11,000 nucleotides of DNA from Acidobacteriaceae bacterium (GTDB lineage Bacteria; Acidobacteriota; Terriglobia; Terriglobales; Acidobacteriaceae): NCBI GenBank assembly GCA_009781125.1, contig WQYS01000055.1, forward strand, positions 1-11,000, read 5' to 3'. The position numbers and the translations under genes were made by a program. Under the pieces are notes generated by a model. That model saw only the letters and a list, made by a program, of their open reading frames with translations, had not been told where the DNA came from and did no database searches. The first letter of the stretch is position 1. The number at the start of each line of letters is the position of its first letter. Positions 1 through 6,280 of this stretch are shown piece by piece.

Positions 1-124
1 CAAAGCGGTCCGGATGCAGCCTGCGGCTCAGCGTGTAGAACTGCTTCTCCAGCGCCTCCGCGTCGAGAGTCAATCGGCGCGGAAGCGAGAAGACCTCAAA
101 GTAACTGATCGAATCGATTGCCAT
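1..124 (-). CDS. hscB: HscB, Fe-S cluster assembly J-domain co-chaperone (5' part, runs off the left edge)
   Basis: Only the first 41 codons lie in the window. The translation starts MAIDSISYFEVFSLPRRL and reaches a J-domain HPD motif at residues 37-39, preceded by a helix rich in Leu, Lys and Arg (EKQFYTLSRRL). The Y-F-x-x-F-x-L-P opening followed by a Leu/Asp segment and L-H-P-D-R-F is typical of HscB rather than a general DnaJ. HscB delivers IscU to the Hsp70 HscA and stimulates its ATPase during cluster transfer in the cytoplasm. The ATG at 124 is the only plausible start; the upstream sequence has just a weak AGAG purine stretch. It lies 25 nt after the stop of the GH2 gene on the same strand, so it may be read through from it. 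iscU and iscA, its usual neighbours, lie about 4.8 kb upstream. hscA would be expected just beyond the left edge (inference). Confidence 0.85.
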   Translation of the reverse strand, partial: MAIDSISYFEVFSLPRRLTLDAEALEKQFYTLSRRLHPDRF

Positions 125-149
125 CGTATCTCTATGGTATAGATGCGGA

Positions 150-3100
150 TCAGATTCCCTTTGCCAGCTCGACTGGCGGCGTATTCCATCCCTCGACCAC
201 CAACTTTGCCGCATGCGGCGGCTTGACGCGCGTGAGGTCGATGCCGATACTGGCGCGTTCCCCGGCTACCAGCGAAATGTAGTTGTCGGAGTACAGAACC
301 GGAGCCAGCAGTTGACCGGTGGCTTCGTCCACCAGCTTCAGCCGAACCATCAGTGCTATGCCCGGCGACGAGTTCACCAGATCGACCGTAAGGCGTCCAT
401 CCTTATCCGCACTGACGGCGCCGGTTACGGCGGCCTGCGGCATCTGCTCCAGCGCTTCGTACTTCCACTCTTCTTTGCCGCGCCAGTAGAAGTTTGTAGC
501 CAGCACGGAACCTGCGGCGTCCTTCAGCGCCAGGCGGATGAAATGCACGCTCGACAACGAACCGGCCTTGTCCTCTTCAAACAGCGTCATGCACGGCTGC
601 GCGGTGTTGGCTGGACAGTCAAGATGCGCGCTCGCAGTCTGCACCACGGAGCCGTCGAGGTTGTAGATGGCGGCTTCGGCGGAGAGTCCCTTCAACTCGG
701 CGAAGCCGTGATTGATCGCCTTCACCTGGTTGGTCACCGGGTTCCACTGGATATGCACAGGCTCGCAGGCCTTGCGGCAGGCGAAGTAGGCGGCAGTGGC
801 ATCGCCGTAGTAGTCATACAGGTTCCAGAGCAGCGACGGCCAGTCCGGGTTGCTCATCCATATCATCACTCCCGTGCAGTCGTTCCACATGCGGTCGTTC
901 CAGGATTCGTAGATGGCCTTGAAGACCTCCATGTTCACCATCTGCGCCTTGCGGCAGAAGTCCTCGACCCCCTTCGGCTCGCCGTATTTAGCGATAGCGG
1001 CCTGCGTGGTGCCGCACAATTCGTTGGCCTTCCACCAGCCCCCGCCCAGCCACCAGTCGTGCAGGCCCCACATCTCATTGACTGGCCACAGCTTGTTGTG
1101 GGGCATCATGCGCCTCATGCTCTCTACCGCCGGAATGGTAGGCGAGGCAATCTCCGCGCGGAAGCCGTGGGCAAAGTCCCGGAAATAGAAGCTCGCCGGC
1201 CGCGTGTTGTACGGCCCGTCGCCGTTCGTAGGCGGAGTCTGGGTCGAGCAGTGCAGGAACAGCCGCGTGCCATCCAGTTCTTCGGCCATCAACGGCATTT
1301 CGGTCAGAATCGGGTCCTTCGGAATCATTTCATTGGCTGTGCACCACAACGCCACGCAGGCATGGTTCCTGCGCCGCAGAAAGCGGTCGCGCGCGTTGGC
1401 CAGCCACATGCCGGGATCGTCCGGCATGCATCCGGTCGACATGCCGAACTCCTCCCAGACCATCAACCCGCACTGGTCGCACAGCTCGAAGAACTCGGAT
1501 TTATCCACATTGCCTGCGTTGTTGCGGATGATGTTGAAGTTCATCTCTTTTTCCATGCGCAGCCGCCACTCGAATCCCTCGCGGTCGCAGCGGAGCAGCC
1601 CCTCATCCATCCCCCAGTTGGCCCCGCGGGCAAAGATGCGCTGCCCGTTGCAGAAGAATTGCAGAGTTTCCTGGCTCTCTTTGTCCGTGACGCCCACGTT
1701 ATTGGAAATTTTGGCGATGTCCCACTCTGTAAGTGAAGCCCGTTCATAGGTGAACTCGCGCACGCCGACCCGCGACTTATGCGCGTCCGACAGCTTGCCG
1801 CCCGAGCGAAACTCAATCGCAAGATCGTAGAGATTCTGCTCGCCACTGCCGTTCGGCCACCAGAGCTTCGGATTCCGCATCGATAACTCAGGCACAGAGG
1901 ACTTATCGAAGGTCAGATGTTTGGTTTCGCCGCCTTCGATCGTTACCGCTCGCGCGAACTCAATCTCCCCCAGCCGCACCATCAGCTCGCCCTTCGCGGC
2001 CACGCTGGAATGGTTCTGCAACTCCAGCTTCAGCGTCAGGTCGGCACGGCTCAGGTTGCCGAACTCCGGAAAATGCGTGCTCACAAAGGGATTCTTCACC
2101 GTCACATCGCCGGTCTGCGTGACCGTCACATGGTTCCAGATTCCCGTGTTGCGGTCGTGAATCGTCGGCAGCCAATCCCAACTGTCGCCCTCGAGGAAGG
2201 TGGGTTCGTTCCTGGGGAATTCCCAGGGCCAGTCGTAGTTGTTGAGCTGCTTCGGCATCACCTCGCCCGGCTTCGGAACCGGCATCACCAGCACCGCTAT
2301 GCAGCTCTTCCTGCCCGGCGTCACCAGCTTGGTGACGTCGAACCGCCCGCGCAGAAACGCTCCGTCGATGCTTCCCGCAAGACTCCCATTGACGTAGATA
2401 TAAGCGCGATAGTTGATGCCGCCGAAGTTCAGCCAGACCCGCCGCCCCGCGTAACTCGCCGGCAACTCCAGCTCGTTGCGGTACCACCAGTTGGTGTGAC
2501 AGAAAAACTCTGATATCTGCTTGTTGTCGTCTCCATAGAACGGGTCGGGAATGGCGCCGGCGTTCAGGTAACTCGTCAGCACCGTACCGGGTACGGTCGC
2601 CGCCATCCACCGGCTGTCGTCGAAGCCGGGGCGCGAGATGGCTGCCGCCGACTTGCCGTAAATCGTGGACTCGTCTGCCAGCCGCCAGCCTCCGCTCAGA
2701 TGCAGCGTGCCGTCCGCGTCCGGCGGCGGCACTGCCGATGGCGTATCTTCGACGCCGCCCTCGCCGTACACCTCGAGGGACTTCAGCATGTAGCCCTCCG
2801 GCCTGGGCTTCGCCGACATCAGAAGCCGCAGGTAGCGGGCCTCAGTCCCGGGCAGAGCGATCTCCTCGACGCCGCCCTTGCCGCTGGACGTCTGCTGCAC
2901 GCCGCGCCAGTTCTCTACCAGCCCCGTTTCGACTGAGGGACCGCTGTCAGACGAGACCTGCACCTGATACGCCTGAGCGTAGTTGGCTCCCCAGCGCAGC
3001 ACCACGGACCGGACCTTCACCACCGCTCCCAGATCCACGTAGATCCATTGCGCGTCGGCTTTGTCGCTGTGCCACTCGCGCCAGGACGGCAGGTTCGCCG

Positions 3101-3281
3101 TCGCAATCTGTCCTGTGCTGGTGAAATCCGCTGCGCTGGAGGCCCATGTCGCCCGGTTCATCGCCAGATTCCGCTTGCCTGCCTCGGTGTTGCCAGCCGC
3201 CATCACCCATCGCGGCGTCATCACTGCTGTCGAGGCCAGCACGCCCAGCTTCAATACTTCACGCCGCTTCCACATCTCCAC
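150..3281 (-). CDS. TAT-exported GH2 glycosidase with N-terminal discoidin (F5/8 C) domain, exo-beta-glucosaminidase / beta-mannosidase-like
   Basis: The protein has 1043 residues. A twin-arginine signal (KRREVLKLG near residues 5-13, hydrophobic run, cleavage around VMA-AG at 27-30) sends it across the membrane folded. Residues about 38-173 form an F5/8 type C (discoidin) carbohydrate-binding domain (YVDLG, RYLRL, SLEVYGEG). About 195-330 is the GH2 jelly-roll (WYRNELELP, LNFGGINYRAYIYVNG), about 390-510 the Ig-like domain, and about 545-840 the TIM barrel. The likely acid/base is E651 in CTANEM. The likely nucleophile is E710 in GFRAEIASP, by analogy with CsxA-type exo-glucosaminidases. About 850-1035 look like C-terminal Ig-like domains. 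Exact substrate (chitosan oligomers, mannosides, others) cannot be told from sequence. The start could be GTG at 3281, 4 nt after a G-rich stretch, or ATG at 3275, which keeps the whole TAT signal. It diverges from the DUF6624 gene, and hscB follows after 25 nt. Confidence 0.88.
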   Translation of the reverse strand: MEMWKRREVLKLGVLASTAVMTPRWVMAAGNTEAGKRNLAMNRATWASSAADFTSTGQIATANLPSWREWHSDKADAQWIYVDLGAVVKVRSVVLRWGANYAQAYQVQVSSDSGPSVETGLVENWRGVQQTSSGKGGVEEIALPGTEARYLRLLMSAKPRPEGYMLKSLEVYGEGGVEDTPSAVPPPDADGTLHLSGGWRLADESTIYGKSAAAISRPGFDDSRWMAATVPGTVLTSYLNAGAIPDPFYGDDNKQISEFFCHTNWWYRNELELPASYAGRRVWLNFGGINYRAYIYVNGSLAGSIDGAFLRGRFDVTKLVTPGRKSCIAVLVMPVPKPGEVMPKQLNNYDWPWEFPRNEPTFLEGDSWDWLPTIHDRNTGIWNHVTVTQTGDVTVKNPFVSTHFPEFGNLSRADLTLKLELQNHSSVAAKGELMVRLGEIEFARAVTIEGGETKHLTFDKSSVPELSMRNPKLWWPNGSGEQNLYDLAIEFRSGGKLSDAHKSRVGVREFTYERASLTEWDIAKISNNVGVTDKESQETLQFFCNGQRIFARGANWGMDEGLLRCDREGFEWRLRMEKEMNFNIIRNNAGNVDKSEFFELCDQCGLMVWEEFGMSTGCMPDDPGMWLANARDRFLRRRNHACVALWCTANEMIPKDPILTEMPLMAEELDGTRLFLHCSTQTPPTNGDGPYNTRPASFYFRDFAHGFRAEIASPTIPAVESMRRMMPHNKLWPVNEMWGLHDWWLGGGWWKANELCGTTQAAIAKYGEPKGVEDFCRKAQMVNMEVFKAIYESWNDRMWNDCTGVMIWMSNPDWPSLLWNLYDYYGDATAAYFACRKACEPVHIQWNPVTNQVKAINHGFAELKGLSAEAAIYNLDGSVVQTASAHLDCPANTAQPCMTLFEEDKAGSLSSVHFIRLALKDAAGSVLATNFYWRGKEEWKYEALEQMPQAAVTGAVSADKDGRLTVDLVNSSPGIALMVRLKLVDEATGQLLAPVLYSDNYISLVAGERASIGIDLTRVKPPHAAKLVVEGWNTPPVELAKGI

Positions 3282-3317
3282 GTTCCCCCCCGCTTGTCTG
3301 CCAATCCGTTGAGCACA

Positions 3318-3343
3318 GCGGCCTCTATAGAAATAGAGGCCGC
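3318..3343. repeat. Perfect 11-bp inverted repeat in the GH2/DUF6624 divergent region
   Basis: GCGGCCTCTAT and ATAGAGGCCGC flank a 4-nt AGAA loop without mismatch. The dyad lies about 37 nt upstream of the GH2 start. A -10-like TATAAG (minus strand, 3371-3376) lies further upstream, so the repeat could be a hairpin in the GH2 5' leader or an operator. No T-run follows on either strand, so it does not look like a terminator. Two direct TGCAAT copies (3351-3356 and 3363-3368) lie beside it. Confidence 0.6.
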
Positions 3344-3417
3344 ACGCTTGTGCAATTGTTTATGCAATCATCTTATACGCTGAAGGTAACGGTGGTCTGC
3401 CCCCGGCAGAGACACGG

Positions 3418-3423
3418 TAAAAT
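3418..3423 (+). promoter_or_regulatory. Candidate -10 box (TAAAAT) of the DUF6624 gene, near-leaderless
   Basis: TAAAAT ends only 7 nt before the ATG at 3431. If it is the -10 element, transcription would start at or next to the start codon. There is no Shine-Dalgarno sequence in front of this ATG, which agrees with leaderless initiation. No convincing -35 is seen 16-18 bp upstream. Confidence 0.4.
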
Positions 3424-3430
3424 ATCCACA

Positions 3431-4198
3431 ATGCTCCGCTCAGCCTTCCTTCCCTTCTTTCTTGTTGCGCTTCTGGCTCCGTTTGCCGGTCAGTGTCAGA
3501 CTCCGAAACCGGCCTGGCAGACGGCCATCGAACAGCGCCGCGATAAACTTGTCGAAACCTACGGCTCCGGCACAGACGCCGAACTGCGCGACCAGTTGCT
3601 GAAGATGCGCGACGAGGACCAGATCGCGCGCGGCCTGAAGAGCAGTCCCGCTTCAGACGATCAGGCTGCTCCCGCGCAGGAGACCATGAAGGAGCTGCTT
3701 GCCAGCGACGCCCGCCGCACCGATGCGCTGAAGGAGATCTTTGAGCAGAAGGGATGGCCCACCATCGCGCTGGTGGGGATCGACGCCTCCAACGCCGCCA
3801 TGCTGGTCCTGACGCACACGGCGGACCACGACTGGCGTCAGCAGATTCTCCCCAGGCTGCAGGAGCTGGCCGACGGCGGCAGAATCGATCCGTCGTCGTA
3901 TGCGCTCGTGCTCGACAAGGAGCTGGTTGCTGCGGGCAAGCTGCAACGCTACGGATCGCAGTTCACGGCGCTCGGCGGCAAGATCGCCATGTACGCGGTC
4001 GAAGACCCCGCTCATCTGGACGAACGCCGCGCCGAAGCCATGCTTCCGCCTATCGATGTTACGAAACAGCAGATGTCCACCATGTACGGAATGCAGGTGA
4101 GCACGGACGTCGTGATGGCGACTCCGGCACAGACAGATGCTCCGGCTAAAACAAGGGCCGCTCCCGCAAAGGCTGCGTCGGCCAAGGCAAAAAAGTAA
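3431..4198 (+). CDS. Exported DUF6624-type protein of unknown function
   Basis: The protein has 255 residues. Residues 1 to about 22 are a Sec-type signal peptide (MLRSAFLPFFLVALLAPFAG); the following QCQ does not fit a good lipobox. The body matches my memory of the DUF6624 pattern: acidic LxxMRDEDQ at 57-64, KGWPT at 107-111, VGIDASNAAMLVLTHT at 115-130 with a conserved-type His 129, DGGRIDPSSYALVLDKE at 148-164, and RYGSQ at 173-177. A tail of about 25 residues rich in Ala, Lys and Pro ends the protein. The family has no established function; it occurs as exported or lipid-anchored proteins in several phyla. The start at 3431 was chosen because the signal peptide begins there, although the frame stays open far upstream. 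It diverges from the GH2 gene and converges on the toxin gene 83 bp downstream. It is the only plus-strand gene inside the split isc region. Confidence 0.75.
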   Translation: MLRSAFLPFFLVALLAPFAGQCQTPKPAWQTAIEQRRDKLVETYGSGTDAELRDQLLKMRDEDQIARGLKSSPASDDQAAPAQETMKELLASDARRTDALKEIFEQKGWPTIALVGIDASNAAMLVLTHTADHDWRQQILPRLQELADGGRIDPSSYALVLDKELVAAGKLQRYGSQFTALGGKIAMYAVEDPAHLDERRAEAMLPPIDVTKQQMSTMYGMQVSTDVVMATPAQTDAPAKTRAAPAKAASAKAKK

Positions 4199-4281
4199 CT
4201 TGCATGACTCTGCACCAGGCTTTCGTATCCGATGAGAACTTCATTCCCTGATCTCTCAGACACGGCGGCTAAACAGTTGAC

Positions 4282-4614
4282 TCAGCGCCCGTTCAGGTCT
4301 GAAGCCCTCAGACGCTTTCGCGCGCCATGGCGAACTGTTAACACCCAGACGATTTTCCGGCCCTCATCAACCTCATAGAGAACACGGTAGACATGCGGTT
4401 TCCTGCCATAAAGAAGGTGACGCAGCTCTCGTTTTATCCTGGAGCTTTCCATCGCGACAGGACAACGGTACGGGTACTTCTCCAGCGCCAGTATTGCCTG
4501 CTCCAATCCATTGAACCAGCGGGCCGCAGCCCGTGATTCCACCGCATTCTTCTCGATGTACAGAACTTCAAGGTCACGGTCCGCTCGCGCGGCAAACTCA
4601 ACCTGGTATCGCAT
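4282..4614 (-). CDS. RelE/ParE-family toxin of a type II toxin-antitoxin pair
   Basis: The protein has 110 residues, a normal size for the family. It begins MRYQVEFAARADRDLEVLY and has the RelE/ParE fold pattern: an N-terminal strand, a helical pair (residues about 15-45, with RAAARWFNGLEQAILALEKYP), then HLLYGRKPHVYRVLYEVD and a last strand VWVLTVRHGARKRL near 89-102. Members are either ribosome-dependent mRNA nucleases or gyrase poisons; this sequence does not decide which. The ATG at 4614 was chosen over a longer upstream frame because it begins the conserved first strand. It overlaps the 3' end of the antitoxin gene by 17 nt and has no Shine-Dalgarno of its own, which suggests translational coupling. 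Confidence 0.87.
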   Translation of the reverse strand: MRYQVEFAARADRDLEVLYIEKNAVESRAAARWFNGLEQAILALEKYPYRCPVAMESSRIKRELRHLLYGRKPHVYRVLYEVDEGRKIVWVLTVRHGARKRLRASDLNGR

Positions 4615-4888
4615 ATTTACGGCGGATTCTGTTAAAAACCGTTCTGGCGGGGAGGGTCCGTGCGTTCGCCACGTCGTCCAGACCCTGACGTATACCCTCT
4701 TCCGCATCGGCGCGCGCGGCAATATCGAGAAGACGCTGGTATGCCTCCACATCCTGTACGACCGCCGCCGCCTTTCCTTTCACTGTAAGCACGACCGGCC
4801 GCTTGGTTTTCCTGAGCTGCTTCATAAAATCGCCGGAGCTTCGCCGGAAGCTCGTCAGCGATTGAATATCCCTGGCGATATTGAGCAT
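4598..4888 (-). CDS. Phd/YefM-family antitoxin
   Basis: The protein has 96 residues. The N-terminal half (MLNIARDIQSLTSFRRSSGDFMKQLRKT, then RPVVLTVKGKAAAVVQDVEAYQRLL) is the classic Phd/YefM DNA-binding fold, with the D-F-M-K-x-L helix and the VLTVKGKAAAVV strand pair. The C-terminal part (residues about 55-96) is charged and probably disordered until it wraps the toxin. A GGGGAG Shine-Dalgarno lies 6 nt upstream of the ATG at 4888. The gene precedes and overlaps its toxin partner by 17 nt, the usual order. The complex probably represses its own promoter through the dyad at 4906-4923. The gene follows iscA by 77 nt on the same strand. Confidence 0.9.
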   Translation of the reverse strand: MLNIARDIQSLTSFRRSSGDFMKQLRKTKRPVVLTVKGKAAAVVQDVEAYQRLLDIAARADAEEGIRQGLDDVANARTLPARTVFNRIRRKYAIPG

Positions 4889-4905
4889 GCTTTCTCCCCA
4901 AATAG

Positions 4906-4923
4906 AGCACCTAAAAAGGTGCT
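4906..4923. promoter_or_regulatory. Dyad upstream of the antitoxin gene, candidate autoregulatory operator
   Basis: AGCACCT and AGGTGCT flank four A residues with no mismatch, 18-35 bp upstream of the antitoxin ATG. The position and size suit a Phd/YefM operator. It could also act as a weak hairpin, but no T-run follows on the minus strand, so a terminator after iscA is less likely. Confidence 0.55.
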
Positions 4924-4965
4924 AATAGAATACAACACACGGGACCGCTCCACGCTCAAGCCTCT

Positions 4966-5475
4966 TTACACTGAGAAGCTGGAACCGCAGCCGCAGCTCT
5001 TGGTCGAGTTGGGATTGATGAAGTTGAAGCCCTGACGCATCAGCGTCTCTTCGTAGTCGAGCACCATGCCTGCCAGATAGATAAAACTCTTCGGGTCCAC
5101 GAAGACGCGCACCGGAGCGCCATCCGCCGGGTCGCCCGCCGTCTCGAGGCCCGCGCCGAAGACGAACACGCGGTCACGCTCCCGCGGCTGCGAGTCGAAG
5201 CGTATGGAGTAGCTCATCCCCGAGCAGCCTCCACCCTGAATTCCCAGCCGCAGCCCGCCCTCGACAGGCGAGACGCCTGCCTTCGCCAATGCTATGCGAA
5301 TCCGCTTCAGAGCCTTCTCTGTAATCTCAATGGCCGCTTTCGCGCGAGGCTGCTGGCCTTCGGCGGTCAGCAGATGCATTCCGGCAAGATGGGCTACCGC
5401 GGGTTCGCACCCTGGTTCAACGGGCTTCCTTGCGGCTTCGATCTCGGCTGCGGTTTGTATGGTTACCATCGCCAT
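4966..5475 (-). CDS. iscA: IscA-like A-type Fe-S carrier with N-terminal extension
   Basis: The protein has 169 residues, against about 107-120 for usual A-type carriers. The three metal-binding cysteines are present: C84 in GGGCSGMSY, then C161 and C163 in SCGCGSSF near the C-terminus. The core (ITEKALKRIRIALAK at 51-65, GLRLGIQGGGCSG, VFVDPKS, LAGMVLDYEE) is standard. The extra length is a first segment of about 45 residues containing one more Cys (C23), plus a small insertion around residues 107-120. The family accepts Fe-S clusters from IscU and passes them to apo-proteins in the cytoplasm. The ATG at 5475 follows the iscU stop by 1 nt, so the two are co-transcribed and probably coupled. 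A second in-frame ATG at 5469 is possible, as is a much later start. ErpA or SufA naming cannot be excluded. Confidence 0.87.
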   Translation of the reverse strand: MAMVTIQTAAEIEAARKPVEPGCEPAVAHLAGMHLLTAEGQQPRAKAAIEITEKALKRIRIALAKAGVSPVEGGLRLGIQGGGCSGMSYSIRFDSQPRERDRVFVFGAGLETAGDPADGAPVRVFVDPKSFIYLAGMVLDYEETLMRQGFNFINPNSTKSCGCGSSFSV

Positions 5476-5476
5476 A

Positions 5477-5899
5477 TCAGCTCACCGCCGCCGCTGCCGC
5501 AGGAGCCGCCTCGGCTACGTTATTCTTCTTCTTCCAGTCGCTGATAGCCGCGTGGATAGCATCCTCGGCCAGCACCGAGCAGTGAATCTTCACCGGCGGC
5601 AGGGCCAGCTCTTTGACGATATCGGTATTGGAGATCGCCAGTGCCTCGGAGACGGTCTTGCCCTTGACCCACTCGGTGGCCAGCGAGCTGGAGGCGATCG
5701 CCGAACCGCAGCCGAAGGTCTTGAACTTGGCGTCCTCGATGACCTCGGTCGCCGGGTTGACCTTGATCTGAAGGCGCATGACATCGCCGCACTCGGGCGC
5801 TCCCACCAGACCGGTGCCTACCTCCTGCGATCCCTTGTCCATGGTGCCGACGTTGCGCGGATGATTGTAGTGGTCTACGACTTTATCGCTGTATGCCAT
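5477..5899 (-). CDS. iscU: IscU, Fe-S cluster assembly scaffold
   Basis: The protein has 140 residues and is very close to textbook IscU. It starts MAYSDKVVDHYNHPRNVGTM and has cluster ligands C37 and D39 in GAPECGDVM, C64 in FGCGSAIASSS, and H106-C107. The HscA-binding LPPVKIHC motif is at residues 100-107. IscU receives sulfur from a cysteine desulfurase, builds a [2Fe-2S] cluster and hands it on with HscB/HscA. The tail after residue 128 (AEAAPAAAAAVS) is an unusual Ala-rich extension. The start at 5899 is fixed by homology and by a GAGGA Shine-Dalgarno 8 nt upstream; an open frame extends 31 codons further but is not needed. No iscS or iscR is next to it; iscU is the first gene of this transcription unit. 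Confidence 0.96.
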   Translation of the reverse strand: MAYSDKVVDHYNHPRNVGTMDKGSQEVGTGLVGAPECGDVMRLQIKVNPATEVIEDAKFKTFGCGSAIASSSLATEWVKGKTVSEALAISNTDIVKELALPPVKIHCSVLAEDAIHAAISDWKKKNNVAEAAPAAAAAVS

Positions 5900-5928
5900 C
5901 GAAAGAATCCTCGCTTCTATAGCCTTAG

Positions 5929-5957
5929 ATGATATATCGGACCGATTTGGTGCGCAA
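5929..5957 (-). promoter_or_regulatory. Candidate promoter of iscU
   Basis: On the minus strand TTGCGC (5957-5952) is followed after 17 bp by TATCAT (5934-5929), which matches the -10 consensus at five of six positions; the -35 is weak at three of six. The predicted start site would give a leader of roughly 20-25 nt carrying the GAGGA ribosome binding site. No clear IscR/Rrf2-type operator could be recognised. Confidence 0.4.
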
Positions 5958-6015
5958 TAGGGCAATTCTAGGGTCGAGAAAGAGAGTTGCACTCAGTATG
6001 TTCGGTAAATAATTG

Positions 6016-6031
6016 ACAACTATATAGTTGT
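6016..6031. promoter_or_regulatory. Perfect 16-bp palindrome overlapping a TTGACA box, candidate operator
   Basis: ACAACTATATAGTTGT is a perfect palindrome. It overlaps a consensus TTGACA at 6013-6018 on the plus strand, a layout typical of repressor-controlled promoters. A GGAGG-like stretch and an ATG at 6044 follow, but the frame enters the REP-like repeat and stops after 43 codons. No regulator gene is beside it. The regulator family is unknown; BlaI/CopY- or PadR-type winged-helix proteins are only a guess. Confidence 0.45.
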
Positions 6032-6080
6032 AGCAATCGGAGGATGATTAATCTGGAGTTGCATGAAGTGCCTAAAAATC

Positions 6081-6280
6081 AAAGCGCCGAAGGCGCGCTC
6101 CATACCAGCCTGGGGCGAAGCCCCAGGAGAAGGATGCCTACCGATAAACAAAGGGCTGAAGGCCCGTTCTATTAGGCTCGGCACGAATTTATAGGACGGG
6201 CCTTCAGCCCTTTAAAACAAAATCGGCTCTTTTCCTGGGGCTTCGCCCCAGGCTGGTATAGGACGCGCCTTTGGCGCTAT
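6081..6280. repeat. Nested REP-like inverted repeat cluster
   Basis: The outer arms, 6083-6128 and 6233-6278, are inverted copies of 46 bp with 4 mismatches. The inner arms, 6150-6172 and 6191-6213, are inverted copies of 23 bp with 1 mismatch. Each outer arm holds two small hairpins with GAA-type loops: GCGCC/GGCGC, and CCTGGGGC/GCCCCAGG with an 8-bp stem. The inner unit (AAAGGGCTGAAGGCCCG) and the outer unit (AAAGCGCCGAAGGCGCG) align with each other, so four related modules are present, two in each orientation. This is the architecture of REP/BIME elements. A cruciform or a long RNA hairpin is possible. Confidence 0.8.

Noticed and set aside
213..1736. Long plus-strand open frame (507 codons) antisense to the GH2 gene
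   Set aside because: It lies opposite a well-supported GH2 gene, has His/Arg/Val-rich low-information sequence, and shows no domain or ribosome binding site. It is a shadow of high-GC codon use.
4199..4281. Possible bidirectional terminator between DUF6624 and the toxin gene
   Set aside because: No stem of useful length with a T-run on either strand could be found.
6044..6175. 43-codon frame starting after the orphan promoter
   Set aside because: Most of the frame is made of the REP-like palindromes, so the peptide only reflects the repeat.
6081..6280. CRISPR array or insertion-sequence ends
   Set aside because: The units are inverted, not regularly spaced direct repeats, and there is no transposase or spacer pattern; a REP-like element fits better.
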